Shown here in pieces: positions 23,401-34,163 of a stretch of 64,000 bases of DNA. A program made the position numbers and the translations under genes. A model generated the notes under the pieces. The model was not told where the DNA came from. It saw only the letters and a program-made list of their open reading frames with translations, and ran no database searches. Position 1 is the stretch's first letter, and each line of letters starts with the position of its first letter. The stretch is from Talaromyces rugulosus (lineage: Eukaryota; Ascomycota; Eurotiomycetes; Eurotiales; Trichocomaceae): NCBI RefSeq assembly GCF_013368755.1, contig NC_049561.1:2480001-2544000 (forward strand). Reading direction: 5' to 3'.

Positions 23401-23689
23401 GATTACAAGAATGCAGAAAGAGGATCGACACGGTGTCCGAACTCTAATCAGAAATAAACAACGCCCACAGCGTTTTTTGAACGAGCTGCGCCACGATGCC
23501 GACACTCCGTTGAGGACTTGGGCTCGTGCGGAGCAGAACGTGGTGTCTGAGCGTCGGCGTCGTGGCGGTTGGCAGGTACCGTGCGATGAGAGTGGAAATA
23601 TTGAGCTTGAAGAATATCCCCGCACCGGTTGGGAGAATGGAAGGCAGACTCGGGGGTGGGCATGGCGAGCATCCACCGATTATTCATGA
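20414..23689 (+). CDS. large disordered protein, possibly a TPP1/Tpz1-like telomere (shelterin) subunit
   Basis: A single open frame gives 1091 residues. A second Met at 20444 (ACAATGACT) has better start context and would give 1081. Most of the protein is polar and disordered, rich in Ser, Asp, Glu and Gln. Two parts look conserved: a stretch at about residues 307-365 (HPWAGMHKIRRRDVKIPPDQ, then WIPPD..HPTPQGHVPLALL) followed by a SWSASPP...PPDSSP acidic segment, and a C-terminal fold at about 755-860 with HTFDVTPDGAPRVFEMFKKS, YPAYTGEF.HFK.LC and FFWDDFIMRHIGDY. From memory these match ascomycete proteins annotated as TPP1/Est3-domain shelterin subunits, which recruit telomerase. The expected N-terminal OB fold is not visible here or in 700 bp upstream, so the assignment is tentative. 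An unrelated nuclear scaffold is the alternative. Confidence 0.55.
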   Translation: MLQIQQIVHTMTHPKSKRSKGAGQHADASLAHEATINEHNDIDEHKEAREPSPSDSIQSQNPGIMDRSTLDCESQEMLATQFPMQSPPRPFSAHSIQSQGANVEESSISPSKLQDGQEDQEKLSTQALPREPNYSIPNISVFKTAMSDGSNKTMALLQHLRAGKKDAAQEKARLHQIQTPTTTTKRGLTINALLNPEEDPEIPGDIANNEATILVPSILSIPTNPSHRQSGLAQGSPPSQPHPIPPSVHQKRSSVTPEKRPSSAHRDVTDITPIVNDPAISANVTIKTSTTEPIEPARKRDRSESDHPWAGMHKIRRRDVKIPPDQGALFDSGDSWIPPDVGHPTPQGHVPLALLQEWNTRMTRAKEAVESPKSLQSAQEQEVADSPLPSQFVPQSEDESESDPESRASWSASPPDHLRRLAVPPDSSPVGQPRFPVTAGYQRRNQDKDTERYAIDTNGNNGDLERVSQTPRKVHKVNGVQETNDANEDDHTEEKDLPMDDSPIKDDNLERDEQQNMDKDEMSEESDMEISIPLALDASAQEDIASQVESYEIGDSALSNSSLAPISSSAPTDKIQIQNTQSVGVHASTKSGFIQPSTAPQSSSDGNKSSSQVIANSVDSKGKRFIVHENEPGATDDSLVVDSQNTNSDEPHSSIPSHQDSQRILEVVTSSSLFSIGFQTQDYMELDETGNETTQSGSRGSAVVPSAITLKRNAEHFEYDESPLKRVVKRAVTDRNMIRTQQSPISTAIKQKLLDDKYRHTFDVTPDGAPRVFEMFKKSYPAYTGEFLHFKNLCCKLHLLRRVGLLQNYFFWDDFIMRHIGDYGTYVQNCVSAGRHWDDYEDYFCSNFVTKPSFKKRSLVPHTLDAVISESDIRPSSPVMVDMETQVDMDRVTNARISSGKPHMADVAVEATFESQDMMAVDSGTSPGYRNSVQRDEPSQLGSTKRQRTTAKDNSNIFEFSGTLNSEMRGTASLELGGDSSKGNETRHSHKATAALITRMQKEDRHGVRTLIRNKQRPQRFLNELRHDADTPLRTWARAEQNVVSERRRRGGWQVPCDESGNIELEEYPRTGWENGRQTRGWAWRASTDYS

Positions 23690-24430
23690 GCCGTTAAGGG
23701 TGACAGGGGTGCCATTTAATACCATGTAAGATCTGCCAAGCCTGGTTGCTGTTTGGCATGTGTATATAATACTACAGCAAATACCGTGTAACAAAAAGTT
23801 CCACAATAATTGATGAGAATATTTCCCGCCTACGTTGACGATTGGTGACGAGTCTGACGACAGCTCAATCAAATTCTTCTAATGCCAGTGGCAGTGTACA
23901 CCAGCTTGAGCTGACCTGACTCGCGTGGATCTCGCTCCTATCGGTTTCGGGTCAGTGGGCCGGCTAGTGTGAATGATTTGCATTTCAAAGCCGGGTACGT
24001 AGTATGTGAAGTTTTATTGGGCAGCGATGTAACCAAGACGGGTTACTCGCGACTGCACCCGACCATGGCGTGAATGGGTACCACAAAGGCATTATTTGTT
24101 ATCACTGATTGATAACAGATCATTAGTGGGATGATGAATCCCACGTTGGAATCTGGAGCTCGAGGTCTAGAGTCAAGAGCCAATGGATGCCAGCACAGCC
24201 GCAATACGTGTAGCCTCTTTGGGCGAATCTGCATTTCCCCGGAATAGCTTAGTGCATGATGTTGAATATACAGGCGGGCGATGGTAACGTTTATGATAAT
24301 GGTTAGGATGAATTTTCATCATTGTTAGATATAATTTACTTTTATTATGAATTGTAACCTTGTTTCTGCGTACGGGCTTCGCAGGAGCAAGTGCTGTTTC
24401 TCCACGAGTACTGCTCAATGTCACGTTGTG

Positions 24431-24449
24431 CCCTAAGCCTAACCCTAAC
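24431..24449. repeat. short interstitial telomere-like run (three CCCTAA-type hexamers)
   Basis: Three tandem hexamers read CCCTAA, GCCTAA, CCCTAA followed by C; one base differs from the fungal telomere unit (TTAGGG on the other strand). The run is short enough to be chance, but such islands can mark healed breaks. Confidence 0.5.
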
Positions 24450-26377
24450 GGGGCTCCACTCTGCATCCAACATTTCCGTAAGGGGAAACTGGCCCTCGCA
24501 GTCGGCTGAGGAACACAGGCCAGGAACGTGAGAGAATTAGAAGTACTGCTGACACAAGAGCGCGTTTTTTCCGCTGCTTTCAAAGCCCTGACTAATTATT
24601 CCTAACTTTTCCTTTTTGCCGGCCCTTGCAGGGGTTAATCCCTAACGCCCCCATCTAGGCCCAAACAGCGCTAAAAAGTGACTAAGGACTTAAAGTAACT
24701 CCTTCGACCTGACGCCTGTCGCTCGCCAGGCGGCAGAATTTTTAGTCGGAGAAATTGATCTGCAGAGATCAGCTTGCAGGCGCCAATCGGGTGGGTGTGT
24801 AAGAGGCGCGGCATAAAACAAGTCGCGTATTAGTCCGGGAGCTCGTTACATTCTCGTATTATTATTAATCCCTATCAATCCGCCGCAGAATTTCCTCACG
24901 CCGCACGCGACACACGACATGCTGATACTAATAATAATAATGATGCGATTTTCCAGGATCCAGCATGCTGCAGCTATAATTCCGTGCACGTGCATTAACT
25001 AACGTCTAGTATCAACCATGTAGTATTTCTACTAATTTACAATCGTCGGCTTAAATGGCATCAATTGTCACCAAGCGCCATCCTTGCATTAGCCGTCAGT
25101 TCGAATCGCTGGCAAGAAAAAGATAGGTGAAAGCTCCGGTTACTACGAAGGCACATCTCGTACGAGAAACGCAGATATCGAGGGTTGCTCAGCGGCTTTG
25201 ATGTTGACATGATTGTTAATCATGATAACTAGCCGGGCAGAATGCGTTGAGTACAAAAGCCTCAAAACAGCCACTGTGTTTGCTTTTTGAGATAGCCTCG
25301 GCCCGTTAGGGCTATATTTGGGGTCTATGTCCCTTCTTAAAGCGACTTAAGCCAAACTCGTTCACATAAGCTTACCTTTCTTGCCTAAAGGAATCCCAAG
25401 TCTAGGGGCGCGCCCCCAATATCTGGGCCCCCCGACTCTGGGATCACCAGCGAAAAGAACACTTCGGGGCCACGCGACAGCACAACCATCGTATATCCTG
25501 CAAATGTGGCTCATTCAATTTCGTATACGCTATCTAAGAAACAAATAACGTATAGAAATGCAAGAGCTAAAGCAGCTATACGCTTGGGAACCCCTTGGCG
25601 AATCCGCACTGCCAAGAGCCTCTGTCTATCCGTGCAGCTGAAGACGCAAAACTAGCTATGATTAGTAGATAGGATCCACTCAGCAAAATACATGGTGTTC
25701 TCGAAGAAATGGGACAAGTAGCGAGGCCGCGATAGCCACATTATCCTCCAGTTCAAAATTGGTTCTACAGCCAGAGCTTCCTGGGCAGTGATACCGCAGA
25801 AGAGAGATATGTCTGTATAGAATAATACGCACCCCTTTACCCTTCAAACAGCTACGGCGCCACAAAATTTCGGCATAACAACTATGTATTCTGTATATAC
25901 TGGGGATTCCAGCTAGAGGGTCCGGCTTTGCAGGTTGTTATTAGCCCATTAGGCCAGTCGGGTCCATGACATGTAGTAATGATACAATCTTCATTGGAGA
26001 CTGATTTTCTAGGATAGGCAAGGTCCTGGAGATCTTCCGTGATCACCTAATAGATTAACAATCACGTAAACGACTACAAGGCGGCGCAGAAGTAGGTGAA
26101 ACGGCCGGTGATTAGCAGCCAGACCAGACTAGGAAAACGTCCGTCAGTGTGCCCATGTGGTATGGGGATTCGTACGTGTCATAGCAAGAGCTAAGCCGTT
26201 TTTACTAGTTCAGCCATGTGTATACTTTGTACCACTATGCCGTATTACTAGTATCCACTACGTACTGCCCAGTACCTAAGGCTACCATACCCACCTCAGT
26301 GCGTCGAGCCAGGCAGATTAGTCGATGACACGCTCGGTCCAATATCATCTGCTATAATAGTATAGTACCGAAACTAC

Positions 26378-26538
26378 TGATAAAGATGTTGCTCGATGCC
26401 GTGGTGCCAAGCATGTGGGTAATGGGCCTTTTTAAAGTTCATCTCACTATATATGCACTGACTGCCCATCTTCACCTGACAATCAAATACCTCTTGCACC
26501 ACGGTCACACTGTAGTCTCTCGCCTCTTTACTTTATCA
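26378..26538 (+). promoter_or_regulatory. GATA-type sites before the ferric reductase
   Basis: Two HGATAR sites lie within 175 bp of the start codon: TGATAA at 26378-26383 and TTATCA (the reverse form) at 26533-26538. GATA factors of the SreA type repress iron-uptake genes in Aspergillus when iron is plentiful. These are minimal sites, not the full nine-base SreA consensus, so their role here is inferred from the gene they precede. Confidence 0.35.
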
Positions 26539-26548
26539 GCTGGTAAAT

Positions 26549-28493
26549 ATGGGCTTCGAGAGCCCTGCTGCCATCGCCAGCAGCGTTTTTAAACGCGCAG
26601 GTCCAGAGGAAACTCCTGAGAGCCAAGTCACTCAGCATGCCTTTGCCGGCGTTTTCTCGGGACTCGTCGGTCTGTTCATAATATTTCACTGGATAAGGGT
26701 TCTCTACATTAAGCGTAGGAGGACCAAGGTCGGTGGCTCATTTGAAGGCTCCGTCGCGAAGACACTTAGGTGCGTAAATACGCTTTGATGTTTTACTTGG
26801 GCTTGCTAATATTCCTTAGACAAACACATGAGGTTGTGACCTCGAAACTCATCCTCGGCAGATTCAATGGAGGTCGTACGCTTTTGTACTTCACATACTG
26901 GGCTGTCAACCTCATCTGCTACCTTACCAATGTCGAACTAAACAGCCTCTTTTCCGTAAGTGAATATCTTGGTATCTTACTATCTTGAGATTTCTCTAAC
27001 ATGCAAGAACAGGTTGTATTGCGTCTAGGATGGTGTGTTTTATTCTCGATTCACTCAACACGTATCTAATATATTCTAGGATGGCTGTTCTCAACTTGTG
27101 CATCGTCATTTTCCTCAGTCTCAAACATACTCCACTTGCACTCCTGTCAGTCAGCAATTACGATAAGCTGATGCCGCTACACAAAGTCGCCGGGTACACT
27201 ACTATAATTGCAGCCTGGGCCCACGGAATTGTCTTTATTAAAATCAAATCTGATGAAGGAGAGCTCCATGCAGTCGTCACCGAGGATATCCTGACCTATG
27301 GCTTGTCCGGTCTCATCGTTTTTGCGGTCATTGGTCTCACCACTCTCCCTTGGTTCATGAAACGAGGCTACGAATGTAAGATACTTCATTTATTCTACTA
27401 TATACCTGGGCTGACATGGAGATAAACAGTATTCCATGTTATCCACGCCCTTCTCACTGTTGCAATCCTCATCATAATTGGCCTTCATCGCCCCCAGTTT
27501 GATGGCAAAGTCCTGATAGCCATCGTCATGGCCGCTGCGGTCACATTACTTGACCGTTCCCTCCGCTTCTCGCGGCTGGTCTACTTCTCCTTTGGAAACT
27601 ACGCGACGCTGAGAGCACTGCCCAACGGTGCAACTCGCGTGCGCCTCCACCGCTCCATCAACGCTGCACAGAGCTCGCACGCCTATCTCTGGATTCCTTC
27701 TGTGCGACTATTCCAAACGCACCCATTCACCCTCGTCTCCACCAGCCCCGTTGAATTCGTGGTTCGTGCCCACGACGGTTTCACCGAAGCCCTACACAAA
27801 AAGGCCCAAGCCGTCGGCCCCGAAACCAAACTGCGCGCCTCCATCAACGGTCCGTACGGTGCCCCGACAGAGAGCTTTTCCGACTACGACAACGTCTTCC
27901 TAGTCTCCGGTGGCAGTGGCGGCAGTTTCACGTTCCCATTGGCACTGGACCTTATCCGTCGCCAGCTCGCTGAGAAGACCCGCATCACTTTCCTCTGGGC
28001 CACCAGGACCAAGGAGTCTATCAACTGGTACCGACCAGAAATCGAGGAGATTCTCGCATCCGGCTTCGTCGACCTCAAGGTTTACGTGACCAACTCGCAG
28101 GCGAAGAATGGGTCTAGCTCGTTCTCGACAAAAACGGCCGCCTCGGAGCATGTAAATACTAAAACTTCGAATGGGGACAATGAGGCCATCGAGCTTACCA
28201 CCCCGGAGCCCTTTGACCAAGGTGGCAAGTACGCCGGTCTCAATATCGAATTTGGTCGGCCAGACGTGGATTCGTTGCTGAGCGAATTCGTGGCCACCGC
28301 TGCTTCGAACCAGAGAGTCATTGTCGGAGCGTGCGGTCCCAGTACGTTGATGAGCGACGTGAAGAAGCATGCATCGCGCAATGCCGGAAGGGGAGACGGA
28401 GCATCTGTCACATATTATAACGAGGTATGTTTTCTTCCTTTTCCTCTAATGCACTACCAAACACTAACGGACCCTCAGGAATTCGGATGGTAA
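26549..28493 (+). CDS. ferric reductase (FRE family, heme/FAD/NADPH transmembrane oxidoreductase)
   Basis: Reduces extracellular Fe(III), free or chelated, with cytosolic NADPH. Six exons: 26549-26769, 26820-26955, 27013-27032 (only 20 nt), 27080-27375, 27430-28424 and 28479-28493, giving 560 residues. An N-terminal membrane segment (GVFSGLVGLFIIFHWIRVLY) is followed by the ferric-reductase-like transmembrane domain, with candidate heme ligands in LHKVAGYTTIIAAWAHG (two His 14 apart) and LFHVIHALL. The FAD site HPFTLVSTSP, the NADPH site GPYGAPTE with VSGGSGGSFTFPLALDL, and the C-terminal CGPSTLM and EFGW motifs complete the domain order. No cleaved signal peptide is obvious. It lies 5' of the ABC transporter and siderophore synthetase genes, which points to a role in iron uptake or siderophore-iron release. 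A NADPH oxidase is less likely given its length and short N terminus. The last exon holds only four codons plus stop. Confidence 0.88.
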
Positions 28494-28801
28494 TCCTTTC
28501 GGACATGGATTGTCTTTTTAAGTCTTTGATTATTCTTTTTGGCTTATTGGTATGGCGTTGTACTCGTTGCTTTGCTCATAGATGATGTGGATGATATAAA
28601 TTTAGTTTTTCAGAGGAAATCGTATTTCCAAATACCGACAGAATATCAGTTGATATATTTTTTAAACTTCAATGTCATTCACTTGCACATACATGTAATA
28701 TGTACAATTCTCGTCTTGAGATATTAATTTATATCTCCCAGTTCAACGTTGAACTGTAATTACGTCTACTGAACATCGATAACCGGCAAGCATGTAAAAT
28801 T

Positions 28802-29600
28802 CTCATGGCTCAATCTGCCAATAAGGCATCAAAGTATATCCCTCATTGTCCCCAATACTCGAATGCAACGGCTCTCCCGCTATGGGGCTTAGCAGCTCAA
28901 AAAGCGCATCCGCATTGGATCCCGCCACCGTCAGAGAAGTTTCATATGGTCCCCGTCACAGCCATCAAAATCGGCCCGTATTCAATTCCGTATCGCGTAT
29001 GACCCTGGATTTCGCCCCAGCCGGTATATGTATTCGGCTGGTAATTGGAACTTCACCGTGTCTCCGATTTTCCAAGTATGGATTAACGAAAGTTTTCCTA
29101 TTTCTCCTAAAGTGTTGTTATTTATGGAAATGGGTATTTGTTGGGTAGCCCACGAAGGAATCCGAATACGTATGTTGGCGCTGGCAGAAGTCGGCATTGA
29201 TGCCATTGTAAGCGTCACGTTGTTGTCGAATGGAATTGCGATTGACGTTTTGACCATCCAGCGGCCAGGTGATGGTTGCAGACTGGAAAATATTGATATA
29301 TAGCCCATTCTGGGCAGTTGAAAAGATGAATTCAGGCAGAGTCCCAACAGTGTGTATCCCAGAGCTCTCACAACAGGTATTTATATTCTCACCGTATGCA
29401 GAACCCGTTGTGTCAAAATCTTTGGTGCCAATGAGTTGTGCGTGGTAGAGGAATCCAATATCGCCGTCTTGATTGACCACACTATATATGAGCGGAGAGT
29501 CAATAGATGTCGGGAGTATTTGGGAGTATTCATACCAACGAGGATTAGTTGCATCAAGAATATGCAGAATCAGGTTGGCAGTGCTGAATCAAACCCCAAA
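28802..29600 (-). pseudogene. relic of a GH127 (DUF1680) beta-L-arabinofuranosidase-like gene
   Basis: Only the C-terminal third is left and it is split over several frames. On the minus strand it begins with LILHILDATNPRWYEYSQIL, then GDIGFLYHAQLIGTKDF and NTCCESSGIHTVGTLPEFIF (the metal-binding Cys pair region of GH127), then NIFQSATITWPL. After a frameshift near 29260 come NNVTLTMASMPTSASANIRI and IPSWATQQIPISINNN; after another near 28990, EYGPILMAVTGT; and after a third near 28940, the tail GYTLMPYWQIEP with a TGA at 28802-28804. No start codon or N-terminal barrel half is seen. Functional relatives remove arabinofuranose from glycans. It sits between two iron-related genes with no link in function. 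Confidence 0.75.
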
Positions 29601-30006
29601 ACAAACCTTGAGCAATAAACATGCAAATTCGGGGTTAATTCCACTGAATTCCCCAAGTTCTCTAACCCTTCTCGCCGAAATTCACGCAAGAATGAAAGGA
29701 CTGCTTGTTGTTTTGAGAGACAAGAATCACGAGATGCAGTTCTTAGCTGCAGTATAGTGGCAGAGGACTTGGTCGGAACAACAAAATGTTAGTATTGAAC
29801 AATGCAGAGCTCATGACTTCATTCGTGTCTTCTAGAGCCTAGAGGATGTGGCGACATACACAACAGATCTAGGATATATGCATGAAGATCTCAAAACCAT
29901 AGCGGGGTGCGGGGAAAGATCAGGGGTTAAATTCAACACTCTAGTAACGCTAAGTACATCCAATCAAATTTCTAACTAAATACTTTTTTAAAACAAAATT
30001 ACAATT
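29601..30006. other. 3' flank of the ABC transporter gene, no gene seen
   Basis: Contains the probable terminator region of the minus-strand ABC gene (AT-rich at 29960-30000) and the decayed N-terminal side of the GH127 relic. No coding signal is seen. Confidence 0.5.
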
Positions 30007-33000
30007 CTATATCTGAAGTGATTGGTGAATGACGCTTGTGCGGTACATCTCACTTCGCTCAACAAGCTCGTTGTGCGTGCCCTGGTCAGCGCAGCGCCCT
30101 TCTTCAATGAGAAAGATTCGATCTGCCTTGTGAATAGTGTTGAGTCGGTGTGCGATAGCCACAATGGTGGTGCGGCCTTCCAGGTTAGCGAGTACTTCCT
30201 GGATTCGCTTTTCCGATTCAACATCTAGGGCACTTGTAGACTCGTCCAGCAGCAGCAAGCGTGGGCGGCGCACCAAAGCCCGTGCAATTGACAGTCTCTG
30301 CCGCTGACCACCAGAAAATTGCTTTCCATTGTTATTACACTGTGTTTGATAGCCCTCAGGCAGGGCCATTATCACATCGTGAATATCGGCCCTCCGACAG
30401 GCCTCTTCGATCTCCTCTTGGGTTGGCTGGTAACCAGGTCGAGCGCCCAGGCCGATGTTGAACGCAATAGATCCCTCAAAGAGAACATTCTCCTGAGGGA
30501 CAAGAGCTACATCATCGCGAAACCCAGTGCCGAGCTGCCGCATAATGTCGACCCCGTCAAAGATCACGGATCCTGACTCAGGACGGTAAAACCGCTCCAG
30601 GGTCGCAAATATTGTAGATTTCCCTGATCCACTGGGGCCGACTAAAGCCGCAAACTGGCCTGGGTGGATCTTCAGGCTGAGTCCACGTAACACAGGATGT
30701 CCTGGGCGTGACGGATATTCAAAATGTACATTCTGTAACTCGATGCCAATACCATCCGTAGATGGAGGTGTAGCCGAGTCAAGCTTTTGCTGCTCGGGAT
30801 GTGCTGCCTCTGCGTCATAGAGCTTTTCTTTCAAGAGGGAAGTATCATAATCACTAGCTTTATTCAAAGAGCCCGGGGCCACCTCTTCATCAGCGGAGCG
30901 AGTGGTGAGGAGCTCTGTTATGTTCGATGCGGATAGTCCCACTTTTGAGATATCAGGCGCCAGTGCAAACATCTGGCTGCATGACTGGGTACTGAATAGA
31001 AGTGCAGGTAGAATAATGAAGAACTGTGTCTGAGAGTACAGTCCAGCAACGACTTGTCGAGTACCCCACCAGTAGGCGAGAGCATAAACGAGATTACTGA
31101 CGCTAAAGGACAGCGCCAGAAAGATATTGCCAAACGCGATTGAGCTTAGTATCTCCCGATACGGTGCTTGTAAAGCTCGCTCGTATATCGCACATGACTG
31201 CTTCTCCAATGAAAACGCTGATACCATTCGAATGTTTTCAACAGCCTCCACTGTGATAGCGGTTGCCTCCGCAAAGGCCTTCTGGTGGCGTTCGGCAAAT
31301 TTAGCTTGTGTCCGAAGCTTCATCATCCCAGACACTAGTAGCACTGGGATTGTTGGAAGAAGAACAATGGTAATTTTCCATGCCATTATAAAGGAGACGA
31401 GAAGTCCAGCAACTAGGTTCACGGCTGCGGCTAGGAGTAGCCCGATAGTAGTACCAGTGATATTACTGAGTGCAGTCGCATCGCTAGTAATCAAGGTAAG
31501 GAGCGTGCTTGGAGTGCGACCCTCCATGCTGTGCCACTGGACTGTCTGGCCCAAAAGAGATCGAAGAGAGAGAACTCGAATCCGATATAAAATCTTGTCC
31601 GCAGCCCAGCCAAATGCACTGCCACCTATCACGTTTGCCGAGAATTCGACGATAGCCATGATGAAGAACAGAAGCCCATACAGGTGTCCACCGTGACGGA
31701 TACTGTCGGCTCCTATACAAGGACTCAAACTGTGCACAGTGTGACCGAAAATCACAGCTTCTGCTATATAACTGCCGCCGATGAGGACCGACATTGCGAG
31801 GCCTAGCAGCAGATAACCCATATTAGGGCGAAGAAGCGAGAGTGTAAACTTCATTGTAAACCAACGCGAGCGTTTCCGCTTCTTATCCCCGTTTTCTTTT
31901 TCGTCTTTTGATTCGACCGCTTCGTTCGATTTCTCATCGATACTCTCGACTGCATATTTTGGTGTCGAATCTTTTGTTAAACGTGTACTGCTCACACCAG
32001 GCAATGTCTCACTTGCATCTGTGGATGGTTCTTCTAGTCTTGCTTCACTGATTTCGTCCACTGTAGAGTCATGAGGCGTCGCCACCGGATCAAGCCTCCC
32101 AAGATTTTGTAGCCGTACCATCTCAGCGTAGGCACCGCCTTTCTCAACCAAGTCGACATGAGAACCCTCTTCAGCAACGTTGCCATTTCGAAGTACTATA
32201 ATCTTGTGTGCGTCCTTGGCAGTGGCCAGTCGGTGAGCGATTGAAACCACAGTGACTTGATCGGCTAGTTTTGCGAGAGCTTCTTGGATTAGTCGCTCAC
32301 TGATTGAGTCCAATGCCGCCGTTGCTTCATCAAGGATAAGAAGTACGGGCTCGCGAACCAAGGCTCGGGCGAGAGCAATTCGCTGTTTTTGTCCACCACT
32401 CAGGTGATTTCCAGACGGGCCTACGCTTGTAGCGAATCCGTGTGGGAGACTATCGATGAAGTTCAGAGCATTTGCGCTGGCCGCAGCTGCTCGGACAAGT
32501 CTCACGACTTCACCGACCTTGGGGTCGTATTGCTCAAGTGCTTCTGCCTCGGAGAACCCGCTGCGGATCTTTTCCGTAAACTCAGACAATGAAGAGCCGA
32601 CAATTACCGGCGTTAAAGCTTGGTGCTTTTCGGCAGCAGATACTACCAGTCCATAAGCGATATTCTCCAAGATTGAACGGTCGAGTAACGATGGTTCCTG
32701 CTGCACGAATCCAATGTTTCCACGAAGATATCGCACATTCAACTCTCGAAAGTCCTGCCCGCCAACTGATAGTTCCCCAGAAATCGGATCGTAAAAGCGC
32801 TCCAAAAGAGACACCACGGTCGACTTTCCGCCACCGGATGGTCCCACGATCGCAGTATGTTTCCGACACGGAAGGGCAAAATTGACACCCTTCAAAACAG
32901 GTACGTCCGGCCGCGATGGGTAGGTGAAGTGAACATCGCGGAAGATGATATCTTGGGAGTCGAATGGGGCAGAGTTGTCACCGCTTTCTCCGGTTCCATC

Positions 33001-34163
33001 AATTTGAGAGTCGCGATTGATGACAGCTAGCAATCGTTCGGATGCACCAGCAGCTGACGCGAAGATATGGACGAATGGGGCGACTTGGCTAAGAATAAAA
33101 GAGGCATCGATCAAGATGAAAATGACTGTGTAGACTGCGCCCACGGAGGCTCCGGAGTTACCTGATTCCACCGAGTCGGCAATTAAGCGTGAACCTTCCC
33201 AGAAGGCTAGGGCGTTTGAGCTGTATGCAATGAAATACAAAAGACCCAGTTGGACTGCATGAGTGGCGGCTTTTTTAACTGAGTCTATCCGTGATTCTGA
33301 AAGGTGGTCAGAGAATAGTTTCTCCAGACGCTCGTTGGAATTGAAAGCATGAACCAGTGTAAGATGGGAAAGACTGGAGGAAGCAATCGAGGTAGCCGCG
33401 TTGACGTGCTCTGTAACCCGCCCAGCGTATTTTTTGATGAAATAGCCTCCCACGTAGGACATTAGAAAGTAGCAAGGCACCACCGAGACCAGCATTCCGG
33501 CAATTTGAGGGACCTTGATAAATGCAACGACGTACGAAGTAACAAAGTATGAGACAGTCGCAATCACTATTCCAACTTTCTCTGATGTTCCAGACTGCAG
33601 CACTTCAATGTCGCTAACCAGCCGCGAGATGACATCTCCGGCGGGCAGTCCCTCAATGTATCCGGTCTCCTGCCTGATAATACTCTCAAAGTAACGTCGA
33701 CGGTACCTCCGCGCAATGCGTTCACTAACATAGCTCCAGCAGCTGCAATGGATATAGATGAAAGCGAAGTTGGCGATGGTAATGTAGATTACGTAGAGCA
33801 CTTTCTGCCGCACGCCATCGGTTATATCGCTATTCGACGTGGCCGATGCCGAGCAGTTGGCTGTGTTGAGGTCGTTGATCAGCTCACCGAAAACGATACC
33901 CAAGAGCGGAAAAGGAACACCGGATGCTATGGAGAAAAAGGCGCCACAGATAATGAGGAAGACATCGGTAATGGTATAATCCAGTGAAAATAAAATTCCA
34001 ATGAAGGTGAAAAATCTGGATATGCCTTTCTTGTATGTGTCTGTGTTCAGAAACTATAAAGCTGGTCAGCATAACGCTACCATAGCTAGTGCCCACAGCT
34101 AGATGTCCGCAGTACCTTGGATTTCTGCTTTGCAGCCACATCCTTTTCCGTGCTTTCCGGCAT
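30007..34163 (-). CDS. full-size ABCB (MDR-type) ABC transporter
   Basis: Exports hydrophobic or peptide-like molecules using ATP. Exon 1 (34163-34116) codes for MPESTEKDVAAKQKSK; a 62-nt intron follows, then exon 2 (34053-30007). The product has 1364 residues in TMD-NBD-TMD-NBD order. The first visible membrane segments are FFTFIGILFSLDYTITDVF and IICGAFFSIASGVPFPLLGI. NBD1 has Walker A GPSGGGKST (about residue 419), signature LSGGQKQR and Walker B LLILDEATAALD. NBD2 has GPSGSGKST (about 1154), FSGGQRQR and LLLLDESTSALD. Both catalytic Glu residues are intact, so both sites could hydrolyse ATP. A charged linker rich in Glu and Lys (about 690-760) joins the halves. The gene is divergent from the siderophore NRPS and shares its promoter. 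This suggests export of the siderophore or a breakdown product, or vacuolar loading; a general drug pump is the alternative. Confidence 0.93.

Larger units (their letters stand above)
23690..26548. other. gene-free spacer upstream of the ferric reductase
   Basis: About 2.9 kb with no supported gene. The longest frame (24173-24583, minus) has no family resemblance. Visible items: a short telomere-like hexamer run at 24431-24449, a GGGGCGCGCCCC palindrome at about 25406, and a short ATA/ATT run near 24928. A TATATA motif at about 26449, some 100 bp before the ferric reductase ATG, is a likely core promoter. Confidence 0.5.

Noticed and set aside
24173..24583. 136-codon minus-strand ORF
   Set aside because: Composition is unlike a protein, with no domain, no splice context and no family resemblance.
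25060..25130. tRNA-like B box (GTTCGAATC) near 25096
   Set aside because: The T-arm does not pair, no acceptor stem forms and no convincing A box lies at the right distance.
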